64,000 nucleotides of DNA. It comes from G11 sp947167445. GTDB lineage: Bacteria > Bacillota > Clostridia > Lachnospirales > Lachnospiraceae. Below the pieces are notes generated by a model that was given only the letters and a program-made list of their open reading frames with translations, searched no databases and had not been told where the DNA came from. Shown here piece by piece: positions 58,899 through 64,000 of the stretch. The stretch is taken from positions 62,001-126,000 of the forward strand of contig CAMVID010000002.1 of the NCBI GenBank assembly GCA_947167445.1. The letters run 5' to 3'. The position numbers and the translations under genes were made by a program. The first letter of the stretch is position 1; every line of letters starts with the position of its first letter.

Positions 58899-60266
58899 AT
58901 GAAACAGAATCGAGAATATCAAGAGATTCTTGATTACATGGGAATGAGAAAGCTTCCTAAAGGTTTTGAAGAAGCCTTTTCCTTATATGAACCCGATGAC
59001 TCCAGAGAGTTAATCCCCAAGGACTGGTATGAGAAGCTTCTTGCTCCTTACGATTTGCCCAAGGATAAGAGACAGTATCTTGACGAAGCCCTTGCTGCAA
59101 TAGAAAGTGATGAGACGGTCTTAAACTTCTCCAAGTTCTTTGTTTGGGACATGTGCTCAATGCGAAACAAATACGACATTGACAATTACACAGAGCTGAT
59201 GCCTAGCTGCCTTGGCAAATATAATGAAGCATATGGCTTCCTTGTATTACTTGCCTGCGTTCCGGTTTCCAAGAAGGAAATGGACAGAAGAGGAGTTCCT
59301 GAAGAATATTATGAGGACATTCCTCACAGAATGATTAGAGATCAGCTTAAAAGATATGTAGAGACAGGCAAGATTGATGTCCTTGATATGCCCTGGAAGA
59401 TGAACTTCTACACTTTGACAATCTTCCTTTTGGACAGATTCTTGTTTATTCCTTATCAGCACGGCGAAGGATTTGAAATGTACAGAAACAAATCCACCGG
59501 CAAGGTAATCGCTCTTAATGACGAGGGCAATGTGTACGACTCAGAAGGCCAGCTCCTTAAGTGGAAACTTTCTGAAGAGTGGGATGATCCCGAAGAGGAA
59601 GAGGAGAGCAACGAAACTCCCAAGCCTGACACCGGACATGTATATGGTTCAAGGCCTGCAAAGGATCCAAAGACCTTCGTTACAGTCAGGAAGGAAACAG
59701 AAGATGAAATAACAGGTAATTACATGAACCCCGTGGGATACACCGAGGAGAAGATGATTACCATAAAGAAATCCGAATACGAGAAAGTCCTTGCCAAAGG
59801 TGATTACATGATTGCTCTTCACATTCCGGGAGGCGAGGGATACACACCGGAGAGAATGCACAGCTCCATGAAACTGGCTCTTGAGTTCTTCGGAAAGTAC
59901 TATCCTGAGCTTGATATGAAGGGATTCTGGAGTTCCAGCTGGCTTTACGATAAGCGACTGGAGATGATAATCGGCAAGAACAAGAACATTACCAATGTTC
60001 AGGATCTGATGTTCCGCTACAGTGACGGTGAGAACGGAGATATGCTCTATGTTCACCTTTACAGGAATCTGGACAACACGCTTTCGGATTATCCCTGCAA
60101 AACCTCCCTCCAGATCGGGGCGAGAGATTTCCTCCTTAAGGGCGGAAGGTTCTGCACAACAGGAATGATGATATTAAAGGAAGAGGCTTTGAACGGGAAT
60201 CTGTATTTTTCAGAAGAGGATGAAAAAGATTTCTACGATATGATGAGCGCTCGGGGGTACAAATGA
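58899..60266 (+). CDS. Acyltransferase-domain (GNAT_C type) protein
   Basis: 455 residues from 58899, set by GAGGA 5 bases upstream. Two domains: an N-terminal helical part (~1-165, with YLDEALAAIESDE) and a C-terminal half (~290-455) containing ALHIPGGEGYTPERM and FWSSSWLYDK, typical of the proteins called acyltransferase domain-containing (NAT_N plus GNAT_C, from memory). An acidic linker (DDPEEEEESNE) separates them. It lies first in a sugar ABC operon and overlaps the permease by 4 bases, so it may modify or sense the imported glycan. Activity unproven. Confidence 0.72.
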   Translation: MKQNREYQEILDYMGMRKLPKGFEEAFSLYEPDDSRELIPKDWYEKLLAPYDLPKDKRQYLDEALAAIESDETVLNFSKFFVWDMCSMRNKYDIDNYTELMPSCLGKYNEAYGFLVLLACVPVSKKEMDRRGVPEEYYEDIPHRMIRDQLKRYVETGKIDVLDMPWKMNFYTLTIFLLDRFLFIPYQHGEGFEMYRNKSTGKVIALNDEGNVYDSEGQLLKWKLSEEWDDPEEEEESNETPKPDTGHVYGSRPAKDPKTFVTVRKETEDEITGNYMNPVGYTEEKMITIKKSEYEKVLAKGDYMIALHIPGGEGYTPERMHSSMKLALEFFGKYYPELDMKGFWSSSWLYDKRLEMIIGKNKNITNVQDLMFRYSDGENGDMLYVHLYRNLDNTLSDYPCKTSLQIGARDFLLKGGRFCTTGMMILKEEALNGNLYFSEEDEKDFYDMMSARGYK

Positions 60267-61171
60267 GAAAAGAATTTAAGAAAAACAGAGAATTATATTT
60301 GATGTGTGTACCGGCACTTCTGGTGCTTTTGGCTTTTGCCTACATACCCATGGCAGGTATCTGGATGGCCTTCACAAAGTACAATATCAAGGACGGAATC
60401 TTCGGAAGTGAGTTCGTAGGACTTCAGAACTTCAAATACTTCTTCTCAAGTTCCACAGGAATGGGACCGAAGGTTATAAAGAACACCCTGGTAATTAACT
60501 TCTGGGGACTGATCTTCGGAACAATACTTCCTATTACAATCGCCATCTGCTTCAACGAGGTACGAGGCAAAATATTCAAGAAAGTAACTCAGTCGGCAAT
60601 GTTCTTCCCCTACTTCCTTTCATGGGTAGTAGTAGGTGCCATTGTATATGCATTCTTCTCAACCGACACAGGTATGGTAAACAGAATGCTGGCAAACAGC
60701 GGTCACGACATTGTTCGCTGGTACGCAGAGAAGAAATACTGGAAACCGATTATCATTACGGCGGATGTGTGGAAATGGGCCGGATATAACTCCATTATCT
60801 ACATGGCGGCCATGACCAACTTCGATGCTTCCCTGTATGATGCGGCAAGCGTTGACGGCGCCAACAGATTCCAGCAGATACTTCACATCACATTACCTCT
60901 TATAAAGCCCACCGTAGTAGTGCTTTCACTTATGTCCATCGGACGTATCTTCTTCGGTGACTTTGGTATGATTTACGGTATCGTAGGTAACAACTCTCTC
61001 CTTTATGAAGAGGTTGCGGTTATTGATACATATGTATATTCAGCCATGAGATCCCTGGGATTCTCGTACACCACAGCCATTGGTTTATTCCAGTCGGTAA
61101 TGGGACTTATTCTGGTAACGCTTTCCAACAAGCTTGCCAAGAAAGTAAATGAAGGGGAGGGCCTGTTCTAA
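60263..61171 (+). CDS. ABC sugar permease 1 (LplB-like)
   Basis: 302 residues, six membrane helices. The EAA loop that contacts the ATPase is YDAASVDGANRFQQILHITLPLIKP. Near its N-terminus are the LYLMCVPALLVLLAFAYIPMAGI helix and IKDGIFGSEFVGLQNF. Start and stop overlap both neighbours, so the proteins are co-translated. Confidence 0.93.
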   Translation: MRKEFKKNRELYLMCVPALLVLLAFAYIPMAGIWMAFTKYNIKDGIFGSEFVGLQNFKYFFSSSTGMGPKVIKNTLVINFWGLIFGTILPITIAICFNEVRGKIFKKVTQSAMFFPYFLSWVVVGAIVYAFFSTDTGMVNRMLANSGHDIVRWYAEKKYWKPIIITADVWKWAGYNSIIYMAAMTNFDASLYDAASVDGANRFQQILHITLPLIKPTVVVLSLMSIGRIFFGDFGMIYGIVGNNSLLYEEVAVIDTYVYSAMRSLGFSYTTAIGLFQSVMGLILVTLSNKLAKKVNEGEGLF

Positions 61172-62073
61172 TGAATGGAAGAAAAACCAAACCTTTCTCC
61201 GCAGACTTCTGGGTCAAGGCTTTTGCATATTTCTTAATAGCATTTCTTGCAATTGCCTGCCTGTATCCTCTGATTATGGTACTTTCAGTATCATTCTCAG
61301 ACAACACCGCAGTAACCAAGTACGGTTACTCAGTTATACCGCAGGACTTCTCCACTGATACATACCTTTATCTTTTCGTACACAGTGGAACAAGAATCCT
61401 CAGATCCTACGCAGTAACAATCTGCATCACCATCGTGGGAACAATTCTTTCCATGATAATAACAAGTATGATTTCATTTGCTCTTTCAATCAGAGCTTTG
61501 AAATACAGAAACCAGATAGCTTTCATTTGTAACTTTACAATCATCTTTTCAGCAGGTTTGATTCCCTGGTATTACGTATGCACCAACTGGTATCACCTGA
61601 CAGACTCATATGCGGGACTCATTCTTCCTACAGTGTTCAGCGTATGGAGCATGTTCCTTATGAGAACCTACTTCGATGCAGTTCCTCAGTCCCTTTACGA
61701 GTCAGCAAAGATTGACGGCGCAAGCTACATGAAGATTTATGTATCCATTGCGATTCCTCTTTGTAAGACAGCGATGCTTACCGTAGGTCTTATGTATGCT
61801 TTGGGTTACTGGAACGACTGGTGGAACGCTCTTATGTTCATAAACGACAGAGACAAGTTCCCCCTTCAGTACTTCTTATACAACATACTGTCAAACGTTA
61901 ACGCTATTTCCAGCGGACGTGTTCCTTCAGGAGCGGCAGCCAACATAAAGCTTCCTTCTGAGACAGTTAAGATGGCGGTTACCATGATTACCATCGGTCC
62001 CATCATCTTCCTGTATCCCTTCATTCAGAAGTACTTCGTAGACGGTATTATGACCGGCGCGGTCAAAGAGTAG
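61171..62073 (+). CDS. ABC sugar permease 2 (LplC-like)
   Basis: 300 residues, six helices. EAA loop: YESAKIDGASYMKIYVSIAIPLCKT. It is the partner of permease 1, sharing one base with its stop. No ATPase gene follows, which is common for this family, where a shared MsmK-type ATPase is encoded elsewhere. Confidence 0.93.
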   Translation: MNGRKTKPFSADFWVKAFAYFLIAFLAIACLYPLIMVLSVSFSDNTAVTKYGYSVIPQDFSTDTYLYLFVHSGTRILRSYAVTICITIVGTILSMIITSMISFALSIRALKYRNQIAFICNFTIIFSAGLIPWYYVCTNWYHLTDSYAGLILPTVFSVWSMFLMRTYFDAVPQSLYESAKIDGASYMKIYVSIAIPLCKTAMLTVGLMYALGYWNDWWNALMFINDRDKFPLQYFLYNILSNVNAISSGRVPSGAAANIKLPSETVKMAVTMITIGPIIFLYPFIQKYFVDGIMTGAVKE

Positions 62074-62146
62074 CGGAATTAAACGCGTAATGTAACGGCG
62101 TTTGATTTATAAACCAATTTTCAATCCTATAAAAGGGGGCAAAAAA

Positions 62147-63694
62147 ATGAAGAAAAAGTTATCTTTGTTACTTGCAGCAACCATGCTGGTATCCTGCCTT
62201 GCAGGTTGTGGCGGAACAACTGAAACTGCAAACACATCAAGCAGCAGTTCAGAATCAACAGCAACAACAGCTTCTGATTCTACAGAAGCAGCAGCAACAC
62301 CTTCAGGAGAAGTTTCCACAGTTGTTATTCTCTATCCCGGAGAAGAGACTGATGCAATGGCAAACTTCATCAACAATGAACTCAACCCTCGTCTTGCTGA
62401 GGAAGCAGGTATTCAGGTTGAGATGCTTTACAAAGGTTGGGATCAGTACTGGGATCAGAAGGGCGTTATGCTCGCAGCCAACCAGAGAATCGACCTTTAC
62501 TGGGATGGACTTCCGGATCTTTCATCTATGGTAAATGCTTCACAGTGCCAGCCTCTTGATGACCTCATCAAGGAGAACTGCCCTGATATGCTCAAGGTTA
62601 TTCCTGAGTCACAGTTGGCAGGTGGCGTTGTAAACGGCGTTCAGTATGGTATTCCTTCAGCTTATGCACCTTCAAGCTGCATGTTCCAGCTTGTTTGCTT
62701 AAGACAGGATATCCTTGATGCAGTTGGAATGACAGACGTTAAGACAGCTGACGATCTTAAAGAGTATGCCACAAAGGCAAAAGAGCAGTTCCCCGAGTTA
62801 AAGGGACCCGCTGATATCATCTTTAAGCCCTTGACAAGAAACTTCGCTGACGAGCAGTACACATGGTGTGCATACGGTGATTCCGTAGTTTACGGCGAGG
62901 AAACCAAGAAAGCTTATGACTACTTCGAGACAGATGCATTCAAAGAGGTTGCAAAGTTCAATCAGAGCATGTACGAAGCAGGTCTTTACAATGATGAGTT
63001 AACCACAAACTACAACGAGCGTGACTCTCGTATGCAGCAGGGTACATACCTCTGGGTTGAGGGTTCCCTTGGAAAAGAGAACGAGATTATTACTTCCGTT
63101 CGTGGTAACGCACCTGACGCAGTTCTTAAGTCATACCTTCTTAACCCCGATGCTGACAAGTACATCACAGCATGCGGCGGTGAGGTTCTCTGCGTACCTT
63201 ACTCAGCAGAAAACCCTGCAGGCGCTATGAAGTTCTTAAACTGGATCTACAAGAGCCAGGAGAATTATCTCTTTGCACTCTACGGACCTGAAGGTGAGAA
63301 CTACACTGTAACAGATGACGGCAGAATCGAGCTTAAGGATCCTGCATTCGAAGGTTACTTCTATGAGTGGATGTTCAGAAACGCTAACTACACAATGTTC
63401 ACAACAGATATCTCTGATGATTTCATCAAGACATATGAGACATGGGATGACAACGCTAAGACATCTGATGTAATCGCTTTCCACTTCGACAACTCTAACG
63501 TTCTTGAGATCGAGACAGATTGTAACGAAGTTATCAAACAGGAGTTCACTCCCATTGAGTGTGGTTATGTTGATTTCGATACAAACTACCCTGTAGCTCT
63601 TGAGCACTTAAAGGCAGCAGGTATCGATGAGTACGTAGCAGAAGTTCAGCGTCAGCTTGACGAGTACTTCGCAGCAAACGGCTACAATCACTAA
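62147..63694 (+). CDS. ABC-transporter solute-binding lipoprotein 2
   Basis: 515 residues from 62147, set by AAGGGGG 7 bases before it. Lipobox LAGC, a Ser/Thr/Ala-rich linker (~27-55), then the binding domain, closely matching protein 1 (VILYPGEETDAM, GLPDLSSM, CQPLDDLIKE). It delivers a carbohydrate to the two permeases upstream. The AAACGC/GCGTTT inverted repeat at 62081-62103 in the gap may stabilise its mRNA. Confidence 0.93.
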   Translation: MKKKLSLLLAATMLVSCLAGCGGTTETANTSSSSSESTATTASDSTEAAATPSGEVSTVVILYPGEETDAMANFINNELNPRLAEEAGIQVEMLYKGWDQYWDQKGVMLAANQRIDLYWDGLPDLSSMVNASQCQPLDDLIKENCPDMLKVIPESQLAGGVVNGVQYGIPSAYAPSSCMFQLVCLRQDILDAVGMTDVKTADDLKEYATKAKEQFPELKGPADIIFKPLTRNFADEQYTWCAYGDSVVYGEETKKAYDYFETDAFKEVAKFNQSMYEAGLYNDELTTNYNERDSRMQQGTYLWVEGSLGKENEIITSVRGNAPDAVLKSYLLNPDADKYITACGGEVLCVPYSAENPAGAMKFLNWIYKSQENYLFALYGPEGENYTVTDDGRIELKDPAFEGYFYEWMFRNANYTMFTTDISDDFIKTYETWDDNAKTSDVIAFHFDNSNVLEIETDCNEVIKQEFTPIECGYVDFDTNYPVALEHLKAAGIDEYVAEVQRQLDEYFAANGYNH

Positions 63695-63725
63695 TTTGTG
63701 TAAAAGAAATTAATAAAAGCTTACG

Positions 63726-63762
63726 ACAACAGGCAGGATTTAAGTCTTCCTGCCTGTTGTTT
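63726..63762 (+). terminator. Terminator after binding protein 2
   Basis: ACAACAGGCAGGA, loop of 9 bases, TCCTGCCTGTTGT, then TT. The short T run suggests partial termination, so the next gene may be read through. Confidence 0.75.
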
Positions 63763-63778
63763 AACGATAGGAGATACA

Positions 63779-64000
63779 ATGAAGCGTTTATTAAAGAAAA
63801 TCACCATTATTGTAGCGGCATTCTCTCTGTTTACCCCATTTCTGAATTCCTTATTCTTACCCCAAGTTAAAGCAGCAGAAGAGAATGCCCCTATCGTTAT
63901 AGATGGTGAAGGGGAAGACTGGTTTCACATTACACCCATTTATGACGGCGGAGGTGTAATCAACAAGGTATCGGCATTTGTAACAGAGGACAAGCTCTAC
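63779..64000 (+). CDS. Secreted protein, N-terminal fragment (cut by window end)
   Basis: The first 74 codons only. Signal peptide MKRLLKKITIIVAAFSLF with a likely cleavage after VKAA, then NAPIVIDGEGEDWFHITPIYD, a beginning seen in cell-surface glycan-binding or glycosidase modules (CBM9-like, tentative). AGGAG lies 5 bases before the ATG. Its location right after a sugar ABC operon suits a polysaccharide-degrading enzyme. Confidence 0.72.
   Translation, partial: MKRLLKKITIIVAAFSLFTPFLNSLFLPQVKAAEENAPIVIDGEGEDWFHITPIYDGGGVINKVSAFVTEDKLY

Overview
The window reads as chromosomal DNA of a Gram-positive anaerobe of the class Clostridia, most likely family Lachnospiraceae (inference). Reasons: the protein families and their order (ispF-cysS-mrnC-rlmB-sigH, a lysine riboswitch before dapAB, a DUF1836 protein, a YerC/YecD TrpR-like protein, a TatD-linked radical SAM protein), strong GGAGG-type ribosome binding sites with occasional TTG/GTG starts, and lplABC-like sugar ABC operons controlled by LacI proteins. 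No 16S gene is present, so no genus is named.

Layout. 1-3.6 kb: the 3' end of argS, a small cysteine-rich protein, an M32 carboxypeptidase and the azlCD branched-chain amino acid exporter. 3.7-5.9 kb is the strangest stretch: tRNA-Val and tRNA-Met, a four-way-junction palindrome, a C4-rich (G-quadruplex) tract, and two 278-bp direct repeats flanking a PD-(D/E)XK nuclease-like gene. Each repeat holds four 35-nt hairpins with GTGACTAA/TTAGTCAC ends. 5.9-10.1 kb: a membrane-anchored alpha/beta hydrolase, a YhcC-type radical SAM protein and a metallophosphoesterase, with GGGGACAGG palindromes at gene ends. 10.2-14.8 kb: the conserved ispF-cysS-mrnC-rlmB-sigH run, followed by a secreted barnase-like RNase and its barstar. 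14.9-20 kb: an EAL protein, tRNA-Thr and a class A penicillin-binding protein.

20-29.2 kb: a YigZ protein, mgtE behind a nested structured leader that carries a candidate leader ORF, typA, an ECF sigma operon with a PrsW-like intramembrane protease, and a diguanylate cyclase. 29.2-36.5 kb: MscS channel, lysine riboswitch-dapA-dapB-hisA (the eukaryotic type), a cold shock protein, a PTS IIC-like protein, a degenerate LytM protein paired with a bactofilin, and a TrpR-like regulator. 36.6-48.1 kb: DUF1836, PspA plus SPFH/zinc-ribbon envelope proteins, a very large PAS/GGDEF/EAL protein, PcrA helicase, RlmD and a sodium-symporter. 48.1-53.1 kb: a radical SAM/ECF-S pair, a Nudix protein, GNAT, P-loop and CPBP proteins, and a MocR regulator cut short at a perfect palindrome.

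53.1-64 kb: a purine permease, then two related modules for carbohydrate uptake. Each has a LacI-family repressor gene, a divergent promoter with a CAACGCAAC-type operator, and a large lipoprotein solute-binding protein. The second also has an acyltransferase-like gene and two permeases. No ATPase gene is present, so the transporter presumably uses an ATPase encoded elsewhere. The window ends inside a secreted-protein gene.

All calls rest on reading motifs by eye. No database search was run.
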